DNA of 64,000 nt from NCBI RefSeq assembly GCF_008087625.1, contig NZ_CP042997.1, positions 2,356,001-2,420,000 of the forward strand, read 5' to 3'. Positions within the stretch are counted from its first letter, which is position 1. Every line of letters begins with the position of its first letter. This document shows, piece after piece, positions 53,581 through 63,400 of the stretch. Position numbers and translations under genes: made by a program. This stretch comes from Aquisphaera giovannonii (GTDB lineage: Bacteria; Planctomycetota; Planctomycetia; Isosphaerales; Isosphaeraceae). Under the pieces are notes generated by a model. The model made no database searches. It worked only from the letters and a program-made list of their open reading frames with translations, and was not told where the DNA came from.

Positions 53581-54205
53581 CGACCAACCTCATTCGCCGC
53601 CGTCGGACCTGCGATGATGCGGCGAGTCGCCGAGGCGGTCCGGCGGCCCCTCACTCTCGGGATGGCGAGAGGGACCCGAGCCGATCTGAAGAGAAACCGC
53701 TCTTCGGAGCATCGCATCGTCGCGATGGATCGGCTCAGAGCAACTTAAGAAGTAAGTTTATCATGGCGAACGCCGCCGGTCTATGCGTGATCCCTCTCGC
53801 GTCGACATCGCACGCTGCGCCGGGCCTTCGCTCAGCCGGGCGAGGTTGCACGTCATTCAGTCCGAGCCACGCGAGGGCGCAGGACGGCTGCGAGCGGTCC
53901 GGAGGGCGGAAAGGCCGGATGGGCTACGATCTTGCAAGGATATGAGCATGCGAGGTGGCGACGGATGACGCTATCCTCTCCAAATCCTCGGCAGAGGATG
54001 ATCAGCGCGATTCCAAATCCTCGGCAGAGGATGATCAGCGCGATCCGGCACGGCCAGGGGCGCTGCGCCTACGTCGGTTCCTCGGGGGGGCGGGTGACAA
54101 GGGCCCGATCCGTCGACTTGCGGCGCCTGCAAGGCCGGATGCGTAGGAAGGCAGGTCAACGCGGGAGAGGATCTCGTGCCTGAGATTCAGCATCGATCCG
54201 GTTAG
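53581..54205. other. Intergenic region between large kinase and tRNA
   Basis: About 625 bp without a convincing gene. It contains an AT-rich patch near 53740-53765 that may hold the kinase promoter, and the 33-bp tandem duplication at 53979-54044. Confidence 0.4.
53979..54044. repeat. Perfect tandem duplication, 2 x 33 bp
   Basis: Two exact adjacent copies of a 33-bp unit beginning TCCAAATCCTCGGCAGAGG and ending CAGCGCGAT. Each unit holds a CCTC-GGCA-GAGG hairpin. The length is a multiple of three, but no gene covers it convincingly. Confidence 0.9.
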
Positions 54206-54278
54206 TGGAGACGAAGGGGATCGAACCCTCAACCTCCTGGTTGCAAACCAGGCGCTCTCCCAATTGAGCTACGTCCCC
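54206..54278 (-). tRNA. tRNA-Ala (anticodon UGC)
   Basis: A 73-nt cloverleaf on the minus strand starting GGGGACGTAGCTCAATTGG. The anticodon stem CCTGG/CCAGG encloses the loop TTTGCAA with anticodon TGC. The T-arm has GGTTCGATCCC, and the acceptor stem contains the G3-U70 pair that identifies alanine tRNAs. The 3' CCA is not encoded. It stands alone. Confidence 0.97.
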
Positions 54279-54392
54279 GCGGGCGATGAAAGGCCGCTCT
54301 TCTGGAGGGCACCTTCCACCGATGTTCGGCCATCATAGCGTCCGATCCGGCGCATGGCTAGGCCCAGCGGGAGGCCGGGGATGCCGCGCCGA

Positions 54393-56159
54393 TCAACCGC
54401 CCTCTTTCAACCACTGCCGGGCCGAAAGGACGGCGCGGGCGCGGGTGGCGTGGGGGAAGGCCTGCCAGGAGGGCGGGGCTCCCCGGGGGTCGGTCGTCTT
54501 CTCGAGCCACTGCTGGATCATCTGGGGAGACTGACTCACCATCACGGCGCGGCGGAGCTGGCCCATCGGGAGGTGCTGCTCGTAGACGACGGCGTAGCAG
54601 GGCATGGGGTCGAAGCCCTTCTGCTTGCTCAGCCTCCGCAGGTGGGCGTCGATCGCCTTGTCGATTTTCGCGAGATCGACGCCGAAGGCCTCGCGGAAGG
54701 TCGCCGTCTGCTCCTCCGGTGACTTCGGCACGAGGGGCGGCAACTGGCTCATCGCCCGCAGGTAGTCGACGAAGTTATCCTGCCGCTTGCAGGCGAGGTA
54801 GTGCACCATCGCCCAGGCGGGGGCATACTCCGTCGGGGTGAGCCGCGTCTTGCGGAGCATCGATTCCACGAGGGTCTTTCCGGGCTCGCGAATCGGCGCA
54901 CCGTGATTCTCCTCCTGGCCCGGGATGTCCAGGGTGAGCGGGTCGTCGAGCTCGCGGAGCGTGGCCATGTGGAGGGCGTTGACCAGGCCCAGGCCATCCC
55001 ACGTGGGCTTGCCGCCCTTGCGCGGGGACGTCGGCGATGCACAGTACTCGGCGAGACCCTCCACGAGCCAGATCGGCCATGCGCCGAGGCGCGGCTGGAC
55101 GCCGATGTTCTGGAGGATCTGGTGCGTCCCCTCGTGAGCCACCGTCTGCGGCTTCCGCATCGCGGCGTACTCGGGGGCCTGATCGTCGCGGTCCGACGAC
55201 TCGTAGAAGTAAATCCGGTTCGAGTAGATCTCGTAGAACGCCTGCACCTCGGGATCGACCTCGTGGCTGGCGCGGAATTCCCCCTCGCTGGCGTGGATCA
55301 CGGCGACGAGCGGAAACTCCGCGTCGGCGACGGCCATCTCATGCTTGCGGAAGGTGTCCAGGAGGCGGTCGTAGAGGTTTTCGAGGACGCGGGCGCTCGT
55401 TTCGGCGAAGTCTCGGCTCGACTTGTAGAAGACCAGGTAATGCGCCGTCTGGAGGACCTCGAACTGGGCAAGGTGCCCTTTCTTGAGGTGGGCCTTCAGC
55501 TCCTCCGCGTTGAGCGTCCGGAACGGTTCGGAAGTGGGCACGAGCTGGCTTGGTATCCCGAGTTGCCCGTCCGGGAGGATCAGGACGGCCTTGCCTTCGT
55601 ACTCTCCGTGCAGCCTCGCGACGACCGGCGTTCCGGTTTCGTCGCGGACCAGATATCGGCGGGCTGCTCCGAGATGGTCCTGATGAGCGGCCGGTGCCGG
55701 CAAGGGCGGGGAAGGCTCGTGAGGTGCCTTGGGCGATCCTTCGGCGGATGGACGTGCCGGTGCGACCGGGGCGGGATCGCAACCGGCCCGGCTCGGGGAG
55801 GACATTGGACCCCGGGCCGCGAGCATCGTCGGGACCGGCTCGGGAGCCTGGCGACCGGGGGCGGTCGGGCGTGCCTCCGTCGCGGCCGCGATGCCCGCCT
55901 CCGCACAATTCAGGAGAGCCTCGCAGAGTCCTGGTGCAGGCACGGTTGAGGCACGGGAATCCCTGGACGATCCCATCGAACCGACCGATGCGAGGATGAC
56001 CGATGCGGCGATGATGCCGGCGAGGGCAGGGGGGATCCACCAGCCTCTCCGCGTCGGGCGGTGCCCGGACCCCGGCCCGGCGGAGAACGCGACCGACCCG
56101 CCGGGCTGTGTTCGGACGGCCTCGCCGCTTCCATCGCAGGCTGTGACCACCGGTTCCAT
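54393..56159 (-). CDS. DUF1570 protein, putative zinc metallopeptidase
   Basis: A 588-aa protein with one membrane helix near residues 42-60 (IPPALAGIIAASVILASVGSM), a Pro/Ala-rich linker to about residue 165, then a globular domain. The DUF1570 part has TAHYLVFYKSSRDFAE and HEGTHQ (His342, Glu343, His346), an HExxH zinc motif, with a downstream EGLAEY that could supply the third ligand. This is the usual gluzincin arrangement, so peptidase activity is likely though untested for the family. The globular part should face the periplasm. It is the first gene left of a run of minus-strand genes. Confidence 0.83.
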   Translation of the reverse strand: MEPVVTACDGSGEAVRTQPGGSVAFSAGPGSGHRPTRRGWWIPPALAGIIAASVILASVGSMGSSRDSRASTVPAPGLCEALLNCAEAGIAAATEARPTAPGRQAPEPVPTMLAARGPMSSPSRAGCDPAPVAPARPSAEGSPKAPHEPSPPLPAPAAHQDHLGAARRYLVRDETGTPVVARLHGEYEGKAVLILPDGQLGIPSQLVPTSEPFRTLNAEELKAHLKKGHLAQFEVLQTAHYLVFYKSSRDFAETSARVLENLYDRLLDTFRKHEMAVADAEFPLVAVIHASEGEFRASHEVDPEVQAFYEIYSNRIYFYESSDRDDQAPEYAAMRKPQTVAHEGTHQILQNIGVQPRLGAWPIWLVEGLAEYCASPTSPRKGGKPTWDGLGLVNALHMATLRELDDPLTLDIPGQEENHGAPIREPGKTLVESMLRKTRLTPTEYAPAWAMVHYLACKRQDNFVDYLRAMSQLPPLVPKSPEEQTATFREAFGVDLAKIDKAIDAHLRRLSKQKGFDPMPCYAVVYEQHLPMGQLRRAVMVSQSPQMIQQWLEKTTDPRGAPPSWQAFPHATRARAVLSARQWLKEGG

Positions 56160-56332
56160 CGCCGCAGGGTCTCGCGGGAGTGCTCTGAACGAATTCGTCG
56201 GACGGGCTCACGGAAGTGTACCACCGCTCCGACCTCCGCGGGAAGTCCGCGGCGGCCCGGTGACGGGAATTGCCGATGCCGACCCCGGACTTCGCGCGGG
56301 CGTTCCAGGCCACTCGATGATGGGCGCCGGGA

Positions 56333-57601
56333 TCAGGCCGTGGCAGAGTCCAGAGGACTTCGCCAGATGGGCTGGGCGGGGAACAGGATGCGCGTGGCAT
56401 CCATCGCCGTCGCCGTTGAGGCGACGAACCCCTCCTCCGCGCTGGCCGCGTCCACGCCCGAATGCCCCATGAGGAGGCGCACGAGCGAAGCGGGGTTGAG
56501 CGTGAGGTAGCGTCGGCTCAGCTTGTCCGGCTCCACGCGAGAGTGTTTGCCGTCGATGTGGATGAGCCAGCGGTGATCCCCGCTGGAGATGCCCAGCTCG
56601 AGCGGCAGCGTGGCGTCCGCCTCCTCGGCGCGGCGGCTGAGCTCCGGGAGGATCGAGGTGAGGAATCGGGCGACGTCGGGGATGTGGGACATCGACACGG
56701 AGCCGTCGATCAGGTCCTGATCCACGAGCCGGCCGCCGCCGGACAGGAAGGCCTCGATCACCGGGTGGTTGGTCGGCGCGTGCACGGTGACGCGCGGATA
56801 GGCCCGCTCCAGCGCCTCAGCCCTCACCCGGCCGAGCAGGGCTCGCAGGGCCTGGGGATGGGCCGGGTCGCTGGCGATCTCGAGGATCTTATGATCCTTC
56901 ACGAAGGCATACCCGCGGACCGCGTCCCCCTGGCAGGCGACCCAGATCACGTGCGCGTAGCGGCGGCCGATCAGCCAGCGCCAGTACTCCTCAGAGCGGA
57001 TGACCGACCCCGTGACGCCGGCGTACTGGGCCTCGTAGAGCGTCATGAGGTCGGAAAGCTCGACCTGCCTCCAGGGCCGGACGTGCCAGAATCCTCCCTT
57101 GCCCTCGACCATCCCGTCGCTGACCTGCGGGAGATTGCGGCTCAGGGCCTGGGCATATGTCTGGCGGCCGCAAACGCCCCAGCCGAGCGGGCGATAGAAC
57201 TGCGGCATCCCCGTCGTGAGCACCTGGAGGGCCCGGCCGGTCGCACGGGCACGCTCGTCGGCGAGCCGGAGGAGGTTCTGCGCGAATCCGAGGCCGCGAA
57301 ATTCGGGGAGCGTCCCGACCCACATGACCCCGTTGATCGGGACCGACGCGGTCCCGTAACGGACCTCCCGCTCCGTCAGGTGGGCATGGCTGACGACACG
57401 TCCGTCCACCTTCGCGAGGAGGCGCTGATCCGGCCGATAGGCCGGGTCGCTGAGCGCCCCGAGGAAGCTGTCGCGATCCGGCCCGTGGAAGACGTGGAGC
57501 AGCGTCTGATAGACCGCTTCGTGGTCAGCCTCGGTCCCCAGGTTGTATTCCACCGAGCCGCGGCGAAAGGGATAGCGGATCGCCGGGGATGAGGCTTTCA
57601 T
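56333..57601 (-). CDS. GNAT-family N-acetyltransferase, Eis-like
   Basis: A 422-aa protein with a tandem GNAT layout. The first acetyltransferase domain shows VMWVGTLPEFRGLGFAQNLLRLADERARATG, with the acetyl-CoA loop in PEFRGLGF, then FYRPLGWGVCGRQTY. A second, more degenerate GNAT-like part and a C-terminal SCP2-like region (LPLELGISSGDHRWLIHIDG) follow. The order matches Eis-type enzymes, which acetylate amines; the substrate is unknown. ATG 57601 is preferred, since the 100 residues further upstream are low-complexity. The next gene on the strand is the BshC-like gene. Confidence 0.82.
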   Translation of the reverse strand: MKASSPAIRYPFRRGSVEYNLGTEADHEAVYQTLLHVFHGPDRDSFLGALSDPAYRPDQRLLAKVDGRVVSHAHLTEREVRYGTASVPINGVMWVGTLPEFRGLGFAQNLLRLADERARATGRALQVLTTGMPQFYRPLGWGVCGRQTYAQALSRNLPQVSDGMVEGKGGFWHVRPWRQVELSDLMTLYEAQYAGVTGSVIRSEEYWRWLIGRRYAHVIWVACQGDAVRGYAFVKDHKILEIASDPAHPQALRALLGRVRAEALERAYPRVTVHAPTNHPVIEAFLSGGGRLVDQDLIDGSVSMSHIPDVARFLTSILPELSRRAEEADATLPLELGISSGDHRWLIHIDGKHSRVEPDKLSRRYLTLNPASLVRLLMGHSGVDAASAEEGFVASTATAMDATRILFPAQPIWRSPLDSATA

Positions 57602-57759
57602 CGAGTCCACCGTCCTGGAACGGCGCCGCGGTGGGCGAGGACTGTCAGCCGAAGACCATGGTGATCCAACGCTACTCATCTCGCAACGCCTTCCCAGATT
57701 GTACGGGCTGGAATCGGCCGCCGCCGCAACCAAGGCCGTTGCCCCGGTGTTTTTCTCGA

Positions 57760-59430
57760 TCACCTCGCGGGCGCATCCATGACCACTCCCGGCGCGGTGG
57801 GGAGGTCGGCACGGTCTTTGGCAGGGCTCAGGCCACCCATAACTTGCTGCAATCGCCGCGCCGAGTGGAGGACGATGGGGAACTCGCGGCTTCTCACCAC
57901 GCGATTCCAATGAAGGTCTTCAACCGCCTTACGCCTCATGATTTGCAACGCTTCGAGTTGATCTTGCACGGCGGCAAGGAGGCGCTCGTTGATTGCCCGG
58001 ATTGCCCGGAAGCGGCCGATCTTATCGCCGCGGTTGCCGGGCTCCTTGGCAACCCATGCCCGCTTCTCATCAATAAGCTTACGCGTCTCGGGTGCCGTTG
58101 GTTCATCGATGAACCGATCCGGGTTGTAAATCAAGGCCCTCCGGTGCTGATCCATGCGATGGAGCGTGTCCGCGTCCGCGGGACGCTCGGGCAGTCCCAG
58201 GCGTTGCGTCAGGGAGAGGGTCAGGAATCGCGGAGGATCGATCCCGAAGAATCGGGCCGCGATGGCGTCACCCAATTCGTCATACTTGGCACCACCGATG
58301 CCGTGGATGAACATGTCGCCGAGGAGGTGGCGGGCGAACAGGGTCGTGGTCAGGGCACGGGTGCGGATGCGGACCGAGCGGCCGGGTAGGTCGGCCAGAC
58401 GCTCCACGGCGCAGCAGGCATCCCGATCCGCGGCCAGCGGCAATTCCACGAGCGGATCGGACTCGCCGGAGATCCTCAGGAGCATGGTCCGAGGCTTCTG
58501 GAGCACGAGCAGGGCCCGCCTCCGGGGCTCGCCCCGCCGCCAGACCCAGAAAGGGGCTTCCCGCCAGTCGCCCTGGGTGCCCAGGTCGGCGACCGGATGG
58601 CTCCTGCTGCGGATGCCGTAAGTCTGCCGATAGTCGGCCAGGGCCGTGTTGTGGATCTCCTGGAACCGCGGGAGCTGGGCCAGGATGTGCGACGCGAACC
58701 AGAGGAAGCCCTCGCCCTGGCAGAGCTCGCTGAGGGGGACCTCCAGATTGGCCGTGCCCCATTCCTCCTCGATCTCGCGGCGGGCCAGCGCCAGGCGGAG
58801 GCCGACGGTCGGGATCTCGCGGGCACGTCGAACGGCCCTGGGCCAGAAGTCGTCCAGGATCGGATCCGCGATTTGGCCGTCGAGGACCCGCCGGACGCGT
58901 TCTGGGAAGCTGGCGAAGAGGCCCTCGTCGTGGACCTCCAGGTCTTCGTAGGGCCACTCACCCATCCAGCGATCGAATTCGACCCGCACCACCCGGGCAT
59001 GGTCGTTCTTCAGCGAAGGGACGGGGATCGTCGCCGACTTGGGCAGGTCGTTGTCGACGATCATGTTCAAGCCGACGCCACCGCACGCGGCGGCGAGGGA
59101 GCCGGCGGCGAAGTTCTTGATCCAGACGCCGGGGTGGAACAGCTCCGGCTGGTGCCCCGTCACGATCAGCGGCGGGAGGAGATTCGGGTCGCCCGAGGGC
59201 GGTATCTCGGGGGAGCTGATCCCGTGGCGTTTCAGGAAGGCGGCCGCCCGGGCCAGGACCTCGCGGCGGACCTGCTTCCGCAACCGTCTCGCGCCGCGGC
59301 CCTGGAAGTCATGGTCCCAGGCGCGGAGCCGGTCGGCGGTCCTGGAGATCTCGCCGAGCGCCTCGGCCAGGGGGGGGACCGCCAGCAGGGCGCCGTCGTT
59401 GGAAGGTGCCCGCAGGCGGTTGTCCTTCAT
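57760..59430 (-). CDS. BshC-like protein (putative cysteine-adding enzyme homologue)
   Basis: A 556-aa protein not firmly recognised. Several blocks parallel BshC, the last enzyme of bacillithiol synthesis: PLIVTGHQPELFHPGVWIKN resembles BshC's TGQQ..L..GP loop. NMIVDNDL is a Rossmann-type strand, TLFARHLLGDMFIHGIGGAKYDE resembles its D.LLP..A.VGGPGE segment, and a C-terminal coiled coil (DKIGRFRAIRAINERLLAAVQDQLEALQ) is also a BshC trait. Its ATG overlaps the stop of the GT2 gene by 1 nt (TGATG), indicating coupled translation. No BshA or BshB is here. The homology is my judgement from motifs and needs a profile search. Confidence 0.5.
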   Translation of the reverse strand: MKDNRLRAPSNDGALLAVPPLAEALGEISRTADRLRAWDHDFQGRGARRLRKQVRREVLARAAAFLKRHGISSPEIPPSGDPNLLPPLIVTGHQPELFHPGVWIKNFAAGSLAAACGGVGLNMIVDNDLPKSATIPVPSLKNDHARVVRVEFDRWMGEWPYEDLEVHDEGLFASFPERVRRVLDGQIADPILDDFWPRAVRRAREIPTVGLRLALARREIEEEWGTANLEVPLSELCQGEGFLWFASHILAQLPRFQEIHNTALADYRQTYGIRSRSHPVADLGTQGDWREAPFWVWRRGEPRRRALLVLQKPRTMLLRISGESDPLVELPLAADRDACCAVERLADLPGRSVRIRTRALTTTLFARHLLGDMFIHGIGGAKYDELGDAIAARFFGIDPPRFLTLSLTQRLGLPERPADADTLHRMDQHRRALIYNPDRFIDEPTAPETRKLIDEKRAWVAKEPGNRGDKIGRFRAIRAINERLLAAVQDQLEALQIMRRKAVEDLHWNRVVRSREFPIVLHSARRLQQVMGGLSPAKDRADLPTAPGVVMDAPAR

Positions 59431-60146
59431 CACCGACACCCCCCCGCGACTTCGAGTCCGGCCTCGCGGAGCGCGTCCTGGAACACCCGACGGTAGTGCT
59501 TCAGGCGATAATCCGAGTTGTCGAGGGCGCCGCCGAACGCCCTCTCCTCGTCCAGGTAGATCAGCGGGACAGCCAGCTCGACGACGGACATCCCGTGGCG
59601 GGCCGCCTGGACCCACACCTGCAGGGGCATCGCATAGCCCAGGTCGGTGATCTCGAACTTCTCGATCGCCGAGCGGCGGTAAGCCTTGAAGCCGCAGAAG
59701 GCGTCGGTCAGGGCGAAGCCGAGGCATTCGTTGAGCCAGCGCGTGACCTCGACGTTGATCCGGCGCCGCTCCTCGGGGGGGCTCTGGGCGGGGTCGAACA
59801 CCTTGAGGTAGCGGCTGCCCGAGACGATGTCCGCCTCGGCCAGCCCCGCGGCCACCTCCGGGATCATGTGGGGCTCGTGCTGGCCGTCGCAATCGAGCGT
59901 CACCAGGCCGTCATATCCGGCATCGACCGTCCGGCGGAAGGCCGTCCTCAGGCCGGCCCCGTAGCCGAGGTTCCGGGGATGGCGGATGACCTCGACCTCG
60001 CGGAAATCGCGGAGCAGCTCAGGGGTCCGATCGGTCGAGCCGTCGTCCACCACGAGCACGTGCTCGGCGTGACGCACCACCTCGCGGAGCACCGACTCGA
60101 GGTGTTTTTCTTCGTTGTGGACGGGGATCGCGGTGAGGTATCGCAT
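59430..60146 (-). CDS. Glycosyltransferase family 2 (dolichyl-phosphate-mannose synthase-like)
   Basis: A 238-aa cytoplasmic GT-A fold enzyme that transfers sugar from a nucleotide donor, perhaps to a lipid carrier. Visible motifs are AIPVHNEEKHLESVL, VLVVDDGSTDRTPELL, NLGYGAGLRTAF and VTLDCDGQHEP (the DxD-type metal site as DCDGQH), then IVSGSRYL and DAFCGFKAYRRSA. There is no membrane tail, so it lacks the fused membrane domain of some homologues. It is the first gene of a pair with the BshC-like gene. The acceptor is unknown. Confidence 0.92.
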   Translation of the reverse strand: MRYLTAIPVHNEEKHLESVLREVVRHAEHVLVVDDGSTDRTPELLRDFREVEVIRHPRNLGYGAGLRTAFRRTVDAGYDGLVTLDCDGQHEPHMIPEVAAGLAEADIVSGSRYLKVFDPAQSPPEERRRINVEVTRWLNECLGFALTDAFCGFKAYRRSAIEKFEITDLGYAMPLQVWVQAARHGMSVVELAVPLIYLDEERAFGGALDNSDYRLKHYRRVFQDALREAGLEVAGGCR

Positions 60147-60284
60147 GGGTTGCCGGCCCGCAGGGGTGCTCGAACACGGTCGCCGGCGACGATCCGGATC
60201 GCGGCGTCTTCAAAGGACCTACGCATTCTAGGTCGCGCCCCCCCGAAGTCAACGTCGGGCCGGAGGGGCTCGCCTCCACCCCCC

Positions 60285-60314
60285 TTGACCCGATCCACGG
60301 CCGCTTTCTAGCAT
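60285..60314 (+). promoter_or_regulatory. Probable promoter of the 1151-residue membrane protein gene
   Basis: TTGACC (60285-60290) and TAGCAT (60309-60314) are 18 bp apart, about 90 bp before ATG 60404. The -35 matches that of the ferredoxin promoter. Confidence 0.5.
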
Positions 60315-60403
60315 GAGGGTTCGATCACGAATCGACCGCGTGCGAGGTCGATCTCCGCCGCGCCCTATTCCATCCCTTTTCTCGCGAATTGCGGTCCCCA
60401 CTG

Positions 60404-63400
60404 ATGCCAGAACCCCAAGCGACGCCGCCCGCTCCGGAATCGGAAGAGGTCCAGCCCGGGGCGATCGCCGAGCAGGATCCCGCCGCCACGCAGGCGCCCG
60501 AGGCGACCGAATCGATCCCCGAGCCGGAGCCCTGGACGCCCGAGCGGGTCCTCGAGTGGAACGCCTACTACGACATCTACGTCATGCTCGCGGCCCTGCT
60601 CCTCGCGTTCGTGGGCTCGGCGGTGCGGGTGGATGCCAAGAACTCCGCCCTCTGGACCCACCTGAAGGCGGGCGAACTCATCGCCGCCGAGGGGTCGCCG
60701 GCGCTGGGGAACGTCTTCTCGTACTCCGAGCCGGATGCGCCCTGGGTCGACGTCTCCTGGCTCTTCGAGTGGTCCCACTCCGCGCTCTATCGCCTCGTGC
60801 GCGACAATGTCCCGGTGGATCCGACGGACCCGACGGCCAACCTGGCCTCGGCGGACCAGATCGGCATCGGATGCCTGATCGCCCTCTCGGCGCTGGTCCG
60901 GGTGGCCACGGCCTGGGTCCTGCTGAAGGTGCGGCGTCCCGGTCCCGGCCTGTGGTGGTCGGCGATCTGCACGGCGGTGGCTCTCGGGGTGTTGATCGGC
61001 CCGGGGAGCGGCTCGTTCGTCGGCTTCATCCCGGGCGGGATCGCCGGCTCGGGCGTGGTGGCGCCGGCCACCTGGGGGGCGTTGCTCCTCGCGATCGAGA
61101 TGCTGATCCTCCACCGGGCATTCGGCCAGGGGCGGGGCCGGACGCTCTATGGGCTGGTGCCGCTCTTCGCACTCTGGGCGAACGTCGACGACTCGTTCCT
61201 CATGGGGCTGATGATCCTGGCCGCGGCGGTCGTGGGCCGCCTGATCGACGGGACGGCGTCGGAGTCGCTGGTCCTCTCCCCGGCCGAGGAGTCGTCAACG
61301 AGCGAAGATACCGATGCCGGCCGGCGCAGGCCCGCCGCCACGTCCGCGGCGCTCCTGGTGCTCGGCCTCTGCGTGCTCGCCTGCCTGGTGAACCCGTTCA
61401 CCTACAAGGCCTACTTGGCGGCCGGCTCGCCGTTCGGCCGGATCTTCTCGGGCAGCGAGGTCACCCGCGTCGGGGAGATCTCCTTCTTCGGGTCGCAGAT
61501 CCGGAAGATCTACAAGGCCGAATGGTACTGGTTCACGGTCTTCTACCTGACGATGGTCTGCCTGGGCCTGGGGACGTTCCTGCTGAACGCCCGTCGCTTC
61601 TCCTGGGCCCGATTCCTCCCCTTCGCGGCGGCGTCGACCGTATGGGCCCTGTTCATGGGGCAGCAGCAGGTGTATGCGGTCGTCTTCGCGGCGGTGGCCT
61701 CGGCCAGCGGCCAGGAGTGGTACCTCGGCCGATTCGGCTCCCGCGGCCGCATCGGATCGGGGTGGAATGCCTGGTCCACCGGCGGCCGCCTGGTGACGCT
61801 GGCGGTCATGTTCTTCCTGGTGGCCGTGTCCATCACCGGCTGGCTGATCGTCCCCGGGCAGCCCCGCTTCGGCTTCTCGTACGACCCCGGCGAGTTCGCC
61901 TTCGAGGCCGCGGAGTATCTCGCCCGCAAGGACGCCCCGCCGGGGAACGTCCTCAACACGACGGCCGCGCAGGGCGACGCCCTGATCTGGAAGGCCTACC
62001 CCGGCCGCAAGACCTTCTACGACGACCGCACCAACGTCTTCTCGCGGGGCCTGTACGAGGAGCAGCGGACGCTCAGGCAGGCCCTCCGGGACGACGACGA
62101 GGCGACCTGGAAGCCCACGCTCGACCGCCTCAGGGTCAACACCGTGATGATCGACGCCGACGGCGCCCCGGACACGATCCGGCGGCTCTCGCACAGCCCC
62201 CGCTGGATCCCCTACTACGACGACGGCCATACCATGCTCTTCGGCCGGGCCGACGCGCCCGAGGCCGAGCGCAAGGCGTTCGAGGATAGCCGGCTCGATG
62301 CGCCGCTCCGCGCCTTCCGGATCTCCGCGCCGGTCCCACCCGCGGACCGGCCGCCGACCCCGACGTCGTGGATCGACCGCTACTTCAGGAACCGCCTGCT
62401 CGGCCAGGCGGAGCCCCACACGAGCGCGGCCGTCCGCTGGCTCCAGGGGGTCGGCGCCGATCCGGAAGAGGCCGCGACGCCCGACCCCGCGCGATGCCTG
62501 CTGGCCGTCCGCGAGGCCCGGAAGGCCCTGGCCAGGAACCCCGACGATTGGGTCGCCTATCGGCTCCTCAACCTCGCCTATCGGCTCCTCGCAGCCCAGG
62601 AGACGGCCATCCTCGGCGGGATACCGATGACGGCCGAGAACCTGCCGCGCATCAACATGCTCGTGCCGGATTACTCGCTCCTGGGCCTCCGATATCAGCA
62701 GCGGGCCACGGCGCTCAACTATGCCATCCAGACGAGCCCGCCGCCGACGACGGCCGACGAACGCCGGGAACTCAACCAGCTCACCTTCGAGCTCTTCCAG
62801 CTCTACGGCCAGGCCGGCTACATCGACCTGGCCCGCGACCGCCTCCAGATGCTCCTGGAGACCAGCCAGCCGGGCGACCTCAGCGAGGACGTCCGAGGCT
62901 CCTACGAGAGGCAGCTCGCGGAGCTTTCCGAGCGGGTCCAGCAGATCGAGGAGAACATCCTCAACCTCCAGGTGGAGCGGTCCGCTGGCCCGGTGGAGAA
63001 GGCCATGTACGCGCGAGAGCAGGGGGCCGTCGGCCACGCGATCAGCGAGCTGGAGGAGGCCTACCACCAGAACATGAGCCCGATCGTCGTCAAGCCGATG
63101 CTGGTGGACCTCTACTGCACGACCGGCCAGCCCGACCGCGCGATGGAGCTGATCTCGCTGGCCGCCGGCGACGACCAGACCCTCGGGACGGAGCCCGGCG
63201 ACTCGTACCGGAGGCAGGGGCTCATCTACCTGCTCCTCGGCAACTACGGCTCAGCCGCCTCGTTCTGGCAGGACCGGGCGATCCCGCGGCTCCGCTACGA
63301 GCGGACCTCCCGAGCCCTCATGACCGCCCAGGCCGTGACCCGCGGCGACCTCGCCAACGCGTCCAATGCGGACCTGACCCTCGCCGGCCTCCTCGGCCGT

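Noticed and set aside
53932-54183. Small gene across the 33-bp duplication
   Set aside because: The repeat is in frame by length, but there is no ribosome binding site and the remaining residues look random.
54206-54278. Attachment site for an integrated element at the tRNA gene
   Set aside because: No integrase gene lies nearby and no direct repeat of the tRNA 3' end was seen in the window.
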